Source: Amia ocellicauda
Lineage: Eukaryota; Chordata; Actinopteri; Amiiformes; Amiidae
Length of the DNA: 64,000 bases
Direction of reading: 5' to 3'
Assembly (NCBI RefSeq): GCF_036373705.1
Contig: NC_089863.1
Span: 22,070,619 to 22,134,618 of the forward strand
Positions 8,750 to 20,162 of the stretch are shown piece after piece; the stretch's first letter is position 1, and every line of letters begins with the position of its first letter. Both the position numbers and the translations under genes were made by a program. The notes under the pieces were generated by a model. That model ran no database searches. It was not told the origin of the DNA and saw nothing but the letters and a program-made list of their open reading frames with translations.

Positions 8750-11700
8750 AGAGAGAGACCGGAGAGTACAGGTGAGAGGTAGCCATCTTGTTGTTTGACT
8801 AGTTTCAGAATAGTCTTAGCATTGCTCATTTTGTTTTAAGTTTGCCTTAAATTGACGTTAGCATTGTCTGTAGTTTGCCTAAATTGAAGCCAATTCAGTT
8901 CAGCTGCTGAGTTGGTGAAAGTAAACAGGTTGTAGAAGGGAGTTTCTGTCTAGGACTAGCAGGAATTCTGTTGCAGGAGGAGCCAGGTGGGGCCAATTAG
9001 GTGTGAATTGGGGGTAAAACCTAGGAGAGTTGAGACCTTAGAGCAGGACAGCGTAGAGAACTGCTGGGTTACAGTAGGTCGTAACCGCAGAAAAGGGCGT
9101 GCACACCCCGTAGAGACACCCCAAGAGCTTGAATTGCCCAACAGGTTCCAACTGCTGGACACCGAGTTGGACAGTGACAGCTCAGAGGGTGATGGGGGGC
9201 AGTTGAGCACCAGAGCACCATGGTGCCCAATCCCCCCCCAGACGAAGGAGGTAGGTATAGTAGGAGACTCAATTCTTAGAGGTGTAGATCACACAGTGTG
9301 TTCTAGTGACATGGAGACCCGCATTGGTATCTTGCCTGCCTGGTGCTCAGGTTGCAGATCTCCCTAAACTAGTAGACGGGCTACTGGCCAAAGCCGGGGG
9401 GAATCCACTGGTCATGGTCAGGGAGACAGGCAGAGATTAGAAAGTTTAACACGTGGTTGAAAGCTTGGTGTAGGGAAGAGGGGTTTAGGTTTATGGAGCA
9501 TTGGTCTTTCTTCTGGGATAGATGGGACCTGTACAAACCGGACGGTCTACATCTAAACAGAAGGGGGGCTAATGCATTGGAAGAGCGTATGTGCAGTGAA
9601 ATTGAGAAGCATTTAAACTAGGAACCAGGGGGGCAGGGAACTATGACAATGGGAGATGTTCCACTAAGGAAAGGAAACCAAGGGAAACTGCCAGTAGGAA
9701 AGTCCTGAAATGTTTGTACCTCAATGCCAGGAGTATAAGGAACAAGATGTTAGACTTGGAAGCCACAGTGCTGGTGTGTGACTATGATGTTGTAGGAGTG
9801 ACAGAAACATGGCTTACAGAAAATGATGGGGATGAATACAAGTTGGAAGGATACACACAGTTTAGGTGAGACAGGCAAAATCGAAGAGGGGGTGGGGTAG
9901 CATTATATGTGAAAAATGACATTGAGGCAGAAGAACTTGTATTAGATCCCAGTAACGGAACAGAATCTTTGTGGGTGAAACTTTTGAACAAGAGATCTGG
10001 AGGATTAGCGGTAGGAGTGTGTTACAGGCCACCAAACTCAGATATTCAGAAAGATGCTGCATTGTACAGTGTAATCAGGACTGCATGTAGCAAGGATGTG
10101 GCTGTTATAATGGGGGATTTCAATTTCCCAAACTTAGACTGGGAAAGCCCAGTGGGGACTACAGAAGCAGAAATGGAAATGGTTGAGATGGTAAATGACT
10201 GCTTTCTAACTCAATTTGTTAGGGAACCAACCAGAGAGAGCGCATGTATTGACTTGATCTTTTCAAATGACCAAGATAGAGTCAGGGGGACAGTAGTTAG
10301 AGAACCAATGGCAAATTGTGATCACAATATGGTTGTCTTTGAGGCATTCTTTCAAAAAACAAGGTCCAAGTCTAAAACAATGGTCTACAATTTTAGAAAA
10401 GCAAACCTTGAAGGTATGAGACGGCACTTAGAAGAGGTAGACTGGAGCACACTGGATACAGAGTTAGTTGAAAATGCATGGGTATATTTTAAGAATATAC
10501 TACTCGAGGCTCAGGAGCAATTTGTACCAAAACTTAGCAAATTGAGGAACAAAAAACATTGGCCAAAATGGTATAATAGAGGTATGCAAAAAATATAAAG
10601 AGGAAGACAATGTTGTATAGTGCATACAAAAGGGATGGTGACGAAACAAAATACATAGAATATGTTGAGCTGCAAAGAGATCTTAAGAAAGGGATCAGGA
10701 AAGCAGAGAGGGAATTAGAAAGAAACATAGCTCTTGGAGCTCAAACCAATGCAAAGAGCTTTTTTCAATATCACAACAGCAAGCGGTTAATAAAGGAGGA
10801 GGTGAAACAGATAAAGGGCAAAAACGGAGGTATCTTGGAAATTGAACAAGATGTGGCAAATATTCTAAATGAGTATTTCACAGAGGTTTTTACAAAAGAA
10901 AAAACAGATGACATGCCACAGGTTGACAATCAGTCCAGTCAAACCCTAAGAGAGATCAGGATCAATGAGGAGGAGGTACTAAAGGGACTAGCAGAATTAA
11001 AAACAAACAAATCACCTGGGCCAGATGGGATAATTCCAACAGTACTTCAAGAAAAAAGGTGGCTCAGCAGATACAATCTTGGCAGCACAGGCTATTCAGA
11101 GGAACTTAGATAATATTCAGTTGTGGGCTGACACCTGGCAAATGAAATTCAATGTGGACAAGTGCAAGGTAATACATGCAGGTAACAAAAATGTCCACTA
11201 TAATTACACTATGGGAGGTACAGATCTACATGAAGTAACGCATGAGAAAGACCTAGGAGTCTATGTGGACTCCTCACTTTCTCCATCCAAGCAATGTGGG
11301 GAAGCAATAAAGAAGGCAAACAGAATGCTAGGGTATATTGTCAAAAGTGTAGAATTTAAAACAAGGGCAGTAATGTTAAGACTGTACAATGCGCTAGTTA
11401 GACCTCATCTGGAATACTGTGTACAGTTCTGGGCACCACACTTCAAAAAGGATATTGCTGCCTTAGAGGCAGTTCAGAGGAGAGCAACCAGACTTATTCC
11501 AGGTCTTCAAGGGAAAGTCCTACTCGGAGAGACTGAGGGAACTGAACCTTTTCACCCTGGAACAGAGGAGACTACCCGGGGACACAAATGGAAATTGGGC
11601 TTCAAGGCATTCAAAACGGAAAACAGGAGACACTTCTTTACACAGAGAGTAGTCACAATCTGGAATAAACTTCCCAGCGATGTGGTAGAATCTGAAAGTT

Positions 11701-11822
11701 TGGGAACATTTAAAAATGGTCTGGAAAGGATCCTTGGATCACTTCGATATTAATGAACACCAAACGAGCACGATGGGTCGAATGGTCCCCTCTCGTTTGT
11801 TAACTCTCTTATGTTCTTAAAA
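8750..11822 (+). mobile_element. CR1/L2-type LINE with internal deletions, U1
   Basis: ORF1 (8987-9367) carries WVTVGRNRRKGRAHP and the esterase start VGDSILRG. Its GTND block is lost at about 9419, and a separate piece at about 9540-9620 keeps DGLHLNRRGANAL. ORF2 begins near 9717 with LYLNARSIRNKM; the endonuclease has ETWL, CYRPPNSD and GDFNFPNLDW (9909-10598). The RT starts (10610-11113) up to NKSPGPDGI and then jumps to GGSADTILAAQAIQ, so the palm with the FADD motif is missing. The C-terminus (11079-11753) has DKCKVIHAG, LVRPHLEYCVQFWAP and NKLPSDVVE. The 3' end is tcttatgttcttaaaa. The 5' limit is approximate. U1 keeps a Tyr codon at about 10065 where other units have a stop. Confidence 0.85.
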
Positions 11823-12117
11823 GGGTCTGAAGCAGCATGAAAGAGCACACTAGGCAGCTGAGAACAGACAGAGAGGGAAGTGTATATTGCGTAGGCCGGG
11901 AATCGAACCCAATATCTCACTGTGGTCGAACATGATTCCAGGATTGCAAAGTGGCAGGCAATTCGTTTTCCAAATTGCAATCGGTGAACATTTGGGAAGC
12001 CCTGCGTTATCTGCAGTTTCCTGTTCCTGAGTGCGGAAGGAAAATGTCCATTAGCATCTTTCCAGATTGCACTTTATTCAGACCTTTCCGAAATGAAACA
12101 AAACCAGAGTTGAAACA
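11823..12117. other. LINE-to-iMet spacer with tRNA-Gly(TCC) stump, U1
   Basis: The words ggccgggaatcgaaccca (about 11896-11913) are the T-arm and acceptor end of the Gly-TCC gene found here in other units. The rest of that gene, including its anticodon, is deleted. Nothing else was recognised. Confidence 0.65.
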
Positions 12118-12189
12118 TAACAGAGGATGGTTTCGAACCATCGACCTCTGGGTTATGGGCCCAGCTCGCTTCCGCTGCGCCACTCTGCT
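12118..12189 (-). tRNA. Initiator tRNA-Met(CAT)-like, U1
   Basis: D-arm, GGG/CCC-type anticodon stem and T-stem GATGG/CCATC are those of vertebrate initiator tRNA. The T-loop is TTCGAAA: the initiator-specific A54 has become T. The acceptor end has one C-to-T change (ctctgtt). Confidence 0.8.
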
Positions 12190-12459
12190 CCTTGGGCACT
12201 CATCTACCTGTTAACGTCACAGCCACTCCTATATTGCATATTGCAAGCAATACAAGTTTGCAAAGCCCTGCGTTATTTCCACTTTCCTGTTCAAGACTGC
12301 ACACCGAGCTTCTCCATGCGCTGGAGCAGCTTTCCAGGTTTCAGTGCCTTCACATTTCACCCTGTATGTGCTGTGGGAAGCATCATGTCAATTGTTTTGT
12401 ACTAAGCGGATCGGGGCTCAGTCTGAGCTCAGATCCGAGCTTAAAAATGACCGTGCTTC
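12190..12459. other. Spacer between iMet and Arg relic, U1
   Basis: Contains a short self-complementary stretch, gctcagtctgagctc (about 12417-12431). No gene was recognised. Equivalents are 25413-25682, 32977-33246, 46205-46474 and 54769-55038. Confidence 0.4.
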
Positions 12460-12531
12460 TGAGCAGCTGGGACTCAAAGCCACACTCCCTGGCTTAGGAA
12501 CCCAGTGTCTGATCCACTAGGACACGGGGGC
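12460..12531 (-). pseudogene. tRNA-Arg(CCT)-like relic, U1
   Basis: D-arm (tcctagtggatca) and anticodon arm (ctgggttcctaagccag, CCT) match tRNA-Arg(CCT). The acceptor strands gcccccg and gctgctc do not pair and the T-loop is TTTGAGT. Confidence 0.65.
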
Positions 12532-12555
12532 TCAGCCAGACAGTATCGGAAAATG

Positions 12556-12585
12556 GAAATAAATAAATTAATTAATAAATAAAAA
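12556..12585. repeat. AAAT/ATTA-rich tract, U1
   Basis: Short interrupted tetranucleotide run (aaataaataaattaattaataaat). The same interrupted form is present in U2 (about 25779-25808) and U3 (about 33343-33372). Confidence 0.7.
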
Positions 12586-12987
12586 GATGCGGCGCGTTAC
12601 ACAATAGACACCAGGTAAAGAAGTGAATAGTCACAGGAACTGTCACGTAAGCTCCTCAATTTGAAAGGGGCACATACGAACTCCTGTGAAATAACACGAG
12701 ATGGATAACTACCCCTTCTCTGCTGCAGCAGAATGTGACTACCTATTGCGCAGATTATTGCGTCAATCGATTCGAAAAGAGGGCTGGCATTTGTCACCAA
12801 TGTGCCTCGTTTTATTTCTGAAATATAACTCCCTGAAAATATTGTCTGTGTTTTTGAAATTGAAAACCTCACAAAGAAATGATCCAGTCAATTGCTAAAG
12901 AAAAGTCTACCTGCTGCATTCTGGAATGAAGAAAAAAATGAGATGACAAGTGCAATCAAAGCAAGAAAGAGAGCGGGCTGTGTTAGA

Positions 12988-13058
12988 TGCGCCAGCTGGG
13001 AATCAAACCCAAGTCACAAGAATGGGAATCTTGTATGATACCACTACACCACTGGCGC
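12988..13058 (-). tRNA. tRNA-Gly(CCC), terminal copy of U1
   Basis: The acceptor stem GCGCCAG/CTGGCGC pairs perfectly and the anticodon is CCC. The T-stem has the TTGGG/CCCAG form and the loop TTTGATT, as in the first copies of ZP3 units. The next unit carries ZP3. Confidence 0.65.
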
Positions 13059-14119
13059 TGCTGGGAAGCTCTGGCTTGCGTCCTTGAAGCAAATTCATAG
13101 AAAGCGTCCCATGGGGCAAGATGATGTCTTAATGATTATGCTTATTAGTCTGTTGTCGATCTGCTTAATACGTACCTAGCCAATCACTACATCACAGGTG
13201 CAGAGACAATCAGTATGAAGGCGAACACGATTTCGTTAACGTGTGCCCATTTACAAGTTCAATGAATGTATACATAAATAAAGCAGATCTGGGTTTTCCT
13301 CTGATACATTAAGGACTGGTTTCATAAATGCGTCCATAAGTCCATTAACGCCACGAGTGCAACGTGCACACTTTAGTTCAGTTATAACCTGCTCTATTGT
13401 AGCTGCTGTTACTGTACGATTCATCGTGATACGTGTGGTTTATGATTCTACCAATAATAATAATGATTAAGGAGGAGCTGACAATACAGATGAATTGCTC
13501 ATGAAACAGACTTCCTTTACTTCTGTAGCACGTATTGCAGTAAACATATCGTCCTCTGACAAAACAAACGCCCTGACAAGCTCGTTGAGCAAGCGATGCT
13601 CACGAGGGGCATTTCAACCACGTTAAGTAAATCAACAGGGTTCCAGCAATTAACGCCTTTTCCAAATGAATTCCAGACAATGCAGCTGCCCTTAGCTTTA
13701 ACAATGGCTTGATTAGGTGGAATATGTGAAACAATGAATTTAAACTGCAATTTGAAAGCTATAGGCACTTCAACTTATGTGAACAACATGATACAAAAAT
13801 GACAGACCTAGCCCTCTAATTCACTGGATATAACAAACACATTAATAAATGTATCCAGGCATTACACACAACATACAAGCAGCAGATACCAATAGGGATG
13901 ATTCAGCTGGATGTGTTAATTGAGAGATCGCCATAGCAGCTGTTTGTTATTTATGTCTAGCCCTATATAGAGCAGGAGCAGTGCCCTAGTGATTATCACT
14001 TTCCGGGCTAGTGTGTCTGTGAGTGAACTGGGGGTTTAGTGGTTATTGCAGAGGCATTGCAGTGCTGTTGTTTAATCCTCTCTTTCCAGTGGCGTTGTCA
14101 CGTGCTTGTTCTGTGTGCA

Positions 14120-16505
14120 ATGAAGCTGATCTGCATTGCTCTCTGCCTCTGTGTAGGAGTATTATTCCCTACACCGGTCTTTGCCGACAGTGACAATGAG
14201 ACTTCAAAGGAATCCTCCGATATCAAGACGCTGTCCAAGCACTACCGCATTCTCCCCATGTTCATCCAGGCGTCGGCTCCTCTGGTAGACCCAAAGAAAC
14301 TCCGGCCGGCCACTGGCAGCAAGCCCATGCCGGATGACCTGAGGCGCATCCTGTTCCCCGGTGACAACCTGCGGAAAGGTGTGCATCCCAAGAAGGTCCA
14401 GAACCGAGGCGTTGCAGTGTGGGGAGACTACAGTAAGATGTACGTGGCAGTGCATAAGAACATCAACGGCTTCAGGTGCAGGCCTTCGGAGCTCATGCTG
14501 GGGAGCTGCGCCGTCCGTAAGACCACTGAGCACTACTACTACTTCATCTACGGGCTGAACGAGTGTGGGAACAAGCGATCGGTAAGTAGCCGTGTGGTTT
14601 CACAGATTTGCACTGTTCCATGCTATGTGTTTTCTGGGAAGTAGTGATAGCTGGATAGCCGTGATGCTGGTTCCTGTATCTTATTGGCTCATCCCTCTTC
14701 CATGGTGTCAAACTTAATCCTGTAGATCATTAATGGCCGACTGGTGTACTCCAACACTCTGCGCTACTCCCCTCCAACTTCTTCACACCCAGTAATCCGG
14801 GGTGTGTCCTTCACTGTGCCCATCCAGCTTGTCTACAACCGGTATGGATTTGTTTCATCTGAGCAGTAATTGGAGGCAATTGGCTGCCTCCTTCCTGATC
14901 TGCTCTGCTGTACTGCCTTTGCAGGTTTCACTATTCCTACAAGATTGGCTACCAGCCCACATTCCCCCAGCATGGCAGCACCCTTCCAGGCATGGACAAA
15001 TCTGCCTTCTTCAGAGAGCTGAAGAACAGACATGGCTACATCCTGGTCACCACCAATGGTACGGTATCTGTAACTTTGCTGGCTGCTTGTGGAGGGGGTG
15101 TGTGTGCATGGATGCATAACCCTGCCCTGCTTCCACAGAGCAGTGGATCAGACTCTCCCCAAAGAACATCTACTACCTGGGTCAGCCCATGTACTTCCAG
15201 GCCACAGGCTACTTTGCCACTGAAGGGCAGCGGCTGTTCATCCAGTCCTGCTATGCCACGGCCTCTCCAGATCGGCACTCCAAGCCCAGGTTCACCGTGA
15301 TTGACAACTTTGGGTAAGGCCGTATTCTTGGTGGCTTAACCAGCTTTCACCCCGTCTTCTGGTCAAGATGCCAATGTCTCTGCTTGCCCACAGGTGCCTG
15401 GTAGACAGCAAGGCTGATGGGTGCCAGTCCAGGTTCGTGCCGTACACGAGGAAGGACGTTCTCCGCTTCACCATCGACGCCTTCCTGTTTCAGAAGACCC
15501 TGTCCGAGGTATCCAATGCATGCTGCTACGATGGAACCCACTGTGTGACTTTTCAACCATTGCTGAGCCAAGATCTATAGGAAGCCTTTTCCCGAGGATG
15601 TGGGAGAACCTTTTTATAGTGACTTGAAGCCAACCCTCCCTGTTTGTTGTCTGCTCCCCTTCAGCATGTGATGACTGAGCTGTACATGCACTGCACCATG
15701 ACTGTGGCAGAACATGTGACTCCAGGCACCAAATCCTGCACCTACAACCGAAAAGCTAAAAGGTACCTCTATTGCAGCAGCCTGCTGCTAGGGGGAAAAA
15801 AACAGGCCTGTGACCCTCTCCTCTTGTGAACAGGTGGGAGGAGCTGTATGGGAACCATGCTGTGTGCACGTGCTGTGACTCCAGGTGTGCTGGGGACCGT
15901 GCGGAAGGTGGGTGTACTGGTGCTATGAATCTTGCCTCCGTTCTTTGACTGTCTTGCGAGTACTTCGACTTGCACTCCCTCTATACCCAGCATGCAAATG
16001 GCTCCGATTCTGGCACTGCAGGATTGTTTGCTCCATATTGTATTGCTTTGGCTTGGCTTCCACACACGTCCTATTGGCTGTTTGTGTTCTTAATCCGTTA
16101 CTCCTCAAACCTTCTGCATCTGTATCTCCACCAGGTCAGAGGAGCGGCCTAGTGACCAGTCACCTGCTGCCCTTGGAGCATCCCGGTGCTAAAATGGACT
16201 CGGCGGAAGGAGCCCATTGGTCAGGGGAAGATGTGGTTCCAGGATTGGGGTCCCATGCTGAAGGAGAAGCTAGGCAAGTGGACTCTCGGCCAGAGGAGTC
16301 TGCAGCAGTTGACGGTCCACCAGCGGTAGAGGTGGATGCCTGGGATGACTCTGAAGAGAGAACCGTGGCATCGGAGGACTATGCAGCTGAACTGTTTAAA
16401 GGTGAGGAGTCGTCTTGGGTGAGCTTTCAGGATGAGGATGAAGATGAGCGAGGGGAGTTCCATAGAGAGGAGACTGACGAGGAGGATGAACGATTCCCAG
16501 TGTAA
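14120..16505 (+). CDS. zp3: Zona pellucida sperm-binding protein 3-like, copy 2
   Basis: Second tandem copy, offset 13,141 from the first with no indel in any exon. Coding exons are 14120-14581, 14726-14841, 14925-15058, 15139-15313, 15394-15508, 15665-15762, 15834-15907 and 16135-16505. The predicted protein is identical to copy 1, including the replaced ZP-N cysteines and the acidic tail. A small difference lies in the third intron (gtggaggggg instead of gtgtgggggg near 15089). The reading frame and all splice borders are intact, so it is probably expressed. Confidence 0.9.
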
Positions 16506-17022
16506 CAGGATGGCTGGCAGGTAAGGGTCTTCCTCTCCTAGTGCTCCACTGCTTTGTTGCCCAGGCTACAGTGCTCATCTGCTCCTTCTCTCCCCAGGTC
16601 CCGGAGGAATTCCAGTGTCTGCTTGTTGCAGTGGAACCAATAAACCTTCAAAATGCATCTGGGTCTCCTCTTTATTCCAATGCACAGCTACCAGTACTTC
16701 TGACATGAGGTCCCTATTCTGAGGCCCTGTCAAAGGTGTGCAGTGGCCTATGATGACATGGGCTGAGTCCAGTTTATTGTAGACTGCATGTGGCACAGGG
16801 TTCTACCTGCATGTCTTGACACCTGTTCTGATATTTCAGACTTGCTGCCGTTGCTGGTATTCCAACTGATGGAGGTTATGGGGACCTTTTTCTACAAACA
16901 GTAGTGCTTGATTAATTGGAGTCCATCTATAGCCAACCTCTCTGACGCTCAAAGCAATCGCTCAGTCCACAACCCTAGCCGGTACTTTTGCATCGGTATC
17001 CTTAATATTCTATCCTCAAAGG

Positions 17023-17116
17023 CTGCTGTCTCAAAAGAGTGAGCGGTGAAGGAGCTGGACTCGAAGTCCAATGGGGTTGCCACCGTGAGCAACATTTGAA
17101 CCTGTGTGGGTGCAAG
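17023..17116 (+). pseudogene. tRNA-Ser(CGA)-like relic, U2
   Basis: Copy of the Ser-like relic downstream of ZP3 copy 2, with the same preserved anticodon arm and broken T-arm. Confidence 0.5.
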
Positions 17117-17611
17117 CATCTCCTTCATTGTTGTTGCTTGTTTCTAGCTGCTTTCCTGGTGGTGGTTAGCGTTCTTTACCTCCCCTAGATTCTTTCACAT
17201 GATTCACTCTGCAGAGCGTGGCTGTCAAAATGGTGTCCAAACATTTTTAATGCTCTCTCTCGTTTAACACTTAGTAGACGAGGGGTATGAATTGGATTAA
17301 ATGAAATCTAAACCCTGCTGTGTCAAGTGAGAGAAATACATCAGGCAAGCACAAATCTATGGGCTGCCAACTGTAACCACCGAGCCCTTTTGCTTCAGAG
17401 TGTCCTTTTTCACAGACTGTATTTTTCCAGGTTTAATAAATCCTTAAGTAGTTTACCCACATTTCTATATAATGATAAATCTCTACATTTTGAGAAATAG
17501 TTTGACTAAATGCTTAGTTTGCAAAGCCCATATTTTGGATGTATCTACACCGTTAACTTTGAAATAAATATTTAACCTGATCTGGGAGACCCCAAATAAA
17601 TCTATAGCTTT

Positions 17612-17853
17612 GCCCCATCGTGCCTGTTTTGGTGTCTATTTAATAATGAAGTGATCCAAGGATCCTATCGAGTCTGGTTTTGAATGTTCCCACATTTTCA
17701 GCTTCAACCACATCACTGGGGAGTTTTTTCCAGATATGTGCCAAAAATCTGGGGAAAGAAAATTAAAATTTCTTTCAACATTGATTGCTTTGTGTAGTGT
17801 CGTTTTCAGCACAGTCCTCAAATCCTGTTGTCCTTGTCGCCAGAACGGGTGAG
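17612..17853 (-). mobile_element. LINE 3'-end fragment, U2
   Basis: Copy of the minus-strand CR1/L2-like 3' fragment, in the same place relative to ZP3 copy 2. Confidence 0.65.
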
Positions 17854-17885
17854 TGTGTGTTCCTGGGTGGTAAAAAAAATCCCTT

Positions 17886-17933
17886 GTCAGAAGTGGGATT
17901 CAAAGCCAAGCCTCCAAAGGAGGCCATCCTGAC
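17886..17933 (-). pseudogene. tRNA-Leu remnant, U2
   Basis: Same 48-base remnant without an anticodon arm, copied with U2. Confidence 0.65.
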
Positions 17934-18062
17934 TTGATTTGCTGTGTTCATATTAAGAAATTCCCTATGTCTTGAACAAAAAATAATAATTTTTCAATGA
18001 CTGTGTTCTGCCAGGGCTTCTTTCACTTTGACTTCTGGGATCATGATACCATTTCACAATTG

Positions 18063-18135
18063 GCTGAAATAGCTCATTTGGGACAGTGTTAAACTGAAGA
18101 GCTAAAGGTCCCTGGGTTGATCCTGAGTGTTGGCA
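18063..18135 (+). pseudogene. tRNA-Phe(GAA)-like relic, U2
   Basis: Copy of the plus-strand Phe relic in U2 with the same damaged T-loop. Confidence 0.6.
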
Positions 18136-18621
18136 TTTTACAAGGAATTTCTTCAGAAAGCACAAGTAACCCTTATATTGCACAGGTGTGCAGATCAGTG
18201 TGGTAGAATTCAAAAGGAAAGGAAATGTTGCTGCACCTTAAGTAGCTCCCACTCGTGAATAGTTACAGGAATTGTCACATCCGCTCTTGAACTTGAAATG
18301 GATGCATACGAACTCCTGTGAAATAACACGGGATGGAATACTACCTTTTCTCTACTGCAGCAGAATATGACTACCTATTGTGCAGATGACTGTGTCAATC
18401 GTTTCCACAAGAGGGCTTGTGTTTGTCACCAATGTGCCTCGTTTTATTACTGAAATATAACTCCCAGAAAGCATTGTCTTTGTGTTTTTGAAATTGAAAA
18501 CCTCACAAAGAAATGATCCAGTCAATTGCTAAAGAAAATTCTACCTGCTGCATTCTGGAATGAAGAAAAAAATGAGATGACAAGTGCAATCAAAGCAAGA
18601 AAGAGAGCGGGCTGTGTTAGA

Positions 18622-18692
18622 TGCGCCAGCTGGGAATCAAACCCAAGTCACAAGAATGAGAGTCTTGTATGATAGCACTACACCACTGGTGC
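18622..18692 (-). tRNA. tRNA-Gly-like with anticodon CTC, U2
   Basis: Body of the Gly-CCC family, but the anticodon loop is ctctcat, so the anticodon (18658-18660 on the plus strand) reads CTC, a Glu anticodon. The T-loop is TTTGATT. Further changes lie in the D-loop. It is probably not functional, but it is anticodon-shifted. Confidence 0.6.
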
Positions 18693-19086
18693 TGCTGGGG
18701 AGCTCTGGCTTGCGTCCTTGAAGCAAATTCACAAGACCTATAGAAAGAGTCCCATGGGGCAAGATGATGTCTTAATGATTATCCTTATTAGTCTGCAGTC
18801 GATCTGCTTAATACGTACCTAGCCAATCACTACATCACAGGTGCAGAGACAATCAGTATGAAGGCGAACACGATTTCGTTAACGTGTGCCCATTTACAAG
18901 TTCAATGAATGTATACATAAATAAAGCAGATCTGGGTTTTCCTCTGAAACATTAAGGACTGGTTTCATAAATGCGTCCATAAGTCCATAAACGCCACGAG
19001 TGCAACGTGCAACTCTATTGTAGCTGCTGTTACTGTACGATTCATCGTGATACGTGTGTGTTTTATTTCAGCTGTAACTCGCCCTG

Positions 19087-19811
19087 GTTAAGCACGTCTA
19101 CGGTGTAATTTAAAAATATTACAGAAATTGTCGTTTGCAGTTACAAATCTGTAGTAAGAGTAATACGTTAAGGGAGTCATGTTCAGCAATTTAAAATACA
19201 AATCTACTAGCACATATCTTGATAAAGATTACAATAATAACAATAATAATAATACATAGCAAATATTTATTTTAGTGTTGCACATGGAAAGTTTTCTTAC
19301 AGTAACTTCTGAATATAATGTTGTCTATACCCTTTTAGCTATTCGTAATATCTCTTAACAGAAACTTGTATATTTTTAGCTGTCTCCAATCATCTAAAGC
19401 ATACAGAATAAGACAGCCACAAAAGTCCTTTCCACACCAGGCTCTATCGCTCGTAGTGTTGCTTTCTGTCACTGTCTTTAAAACGAGACACAAACCAAAC
19501 CCACAATCGCTCCGCTCCTCCCACATCAGGGCGTGGACTTCCGACACTGGCCTGGTTTTCCTGTGGCGCTTTATTAGAACAGCAAGAGATAACAGTATGT
19601 TTCTGTCTTTATTCGACCGCATGTGTGGGTGTAACTTTGTAATTGTTTAATGAGGTCCTGCAACGTTTGGGGTGAAATGCAAAGTAATCTAATAGTAAAG
19701 TAACTAATTACTTTGCCCAGAGAGTAATAAGTAAAGTATCTTGTTACTGTTTATATGAGTAAAGAATACAACGTAATACATTTCTTTTTGTGAGTAACGA
19801 CACCATCACTG
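19087..19811 (+). mobile_element. hAT-type element, 5'-truncated, U2
   Basis: Copy of the truncated element; the right end is followed by ctcttttc. Confidence 0.65.
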
Positions 19812-19887
19812 CTCTTTTCTATCTCGTTTTGCATGTATGTTTGTTGTTGACAGAGATACAAAGTTTGAGAGAAGACAGGCTGGCATT

Positions 19888-19959
19888 GGGGATGTAGCTC
19901 AGTGGTAGAGCGCATGCTTTGCATGTATGAGGTCCCGAGTTCAGTCCTCGGCATCTCCA
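19888..19959 (+). tRNA. tRNA-Ala(TGC), U2
   Basis: Identical in sequence to the U1 gene, including G at position 58; TTTT follows eight bases later. Confidence 0.85.
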
Positions 19960-20162
19960 GACTGTCTTTTAATGGAGCCCGTGCACTATGTCATTGGATG
20001 CACATAGCAAGTACCGAACAAATCGGGAGGCCGTGATTCATCGGTCACACTAGCATGGGCCTTTTCGGCACTCTCTCCCAGCATTCGTCCGAGAAACAGC
20101 GTGTGTATGTATTCATTGTGAGAAGTGAAACAATGGGCCGGATTGCAAGCTGGTTCTGTATA

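Larger units (their letters stand above)
1..13141. repeat. Array unit U1, ZP3-bearing (13.1 kb)
   Basis: The first bases of the window recur at 13142, 26371, 33929, 47166 and 55551, which sets the unit boundary used here. U1 holds ZP3 (979-3364), a Ser-like relic, an inverted Leu/Phe relic cassette, Gly-CCC, a hAT remnant, Ala, Tc1, a CTA tract, a Trp relic, a LINE, initiator Met, an Arg relic and Gly-CCC. Private features are loss of almost all of tRNA-Gly(TCC) near 11890-11910 and a longer endonuclease reading frame in its LINE. Its 3' half resembles U3 rather than U2 or U4. Confidence 0.9.

Noticed and set aside
11079-11753. 224-codon frame as a host gene
   Set aside because: It is the C-terminal part of the LINE ORF2 downstream of the palm deletion.
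12414-12440. Self-complementary gctcagtctgagctcagatccgagc region as a structured RNA
   Set aside because: Short, imperfect and unsupported by any covariation, since all copies are nearly identical.
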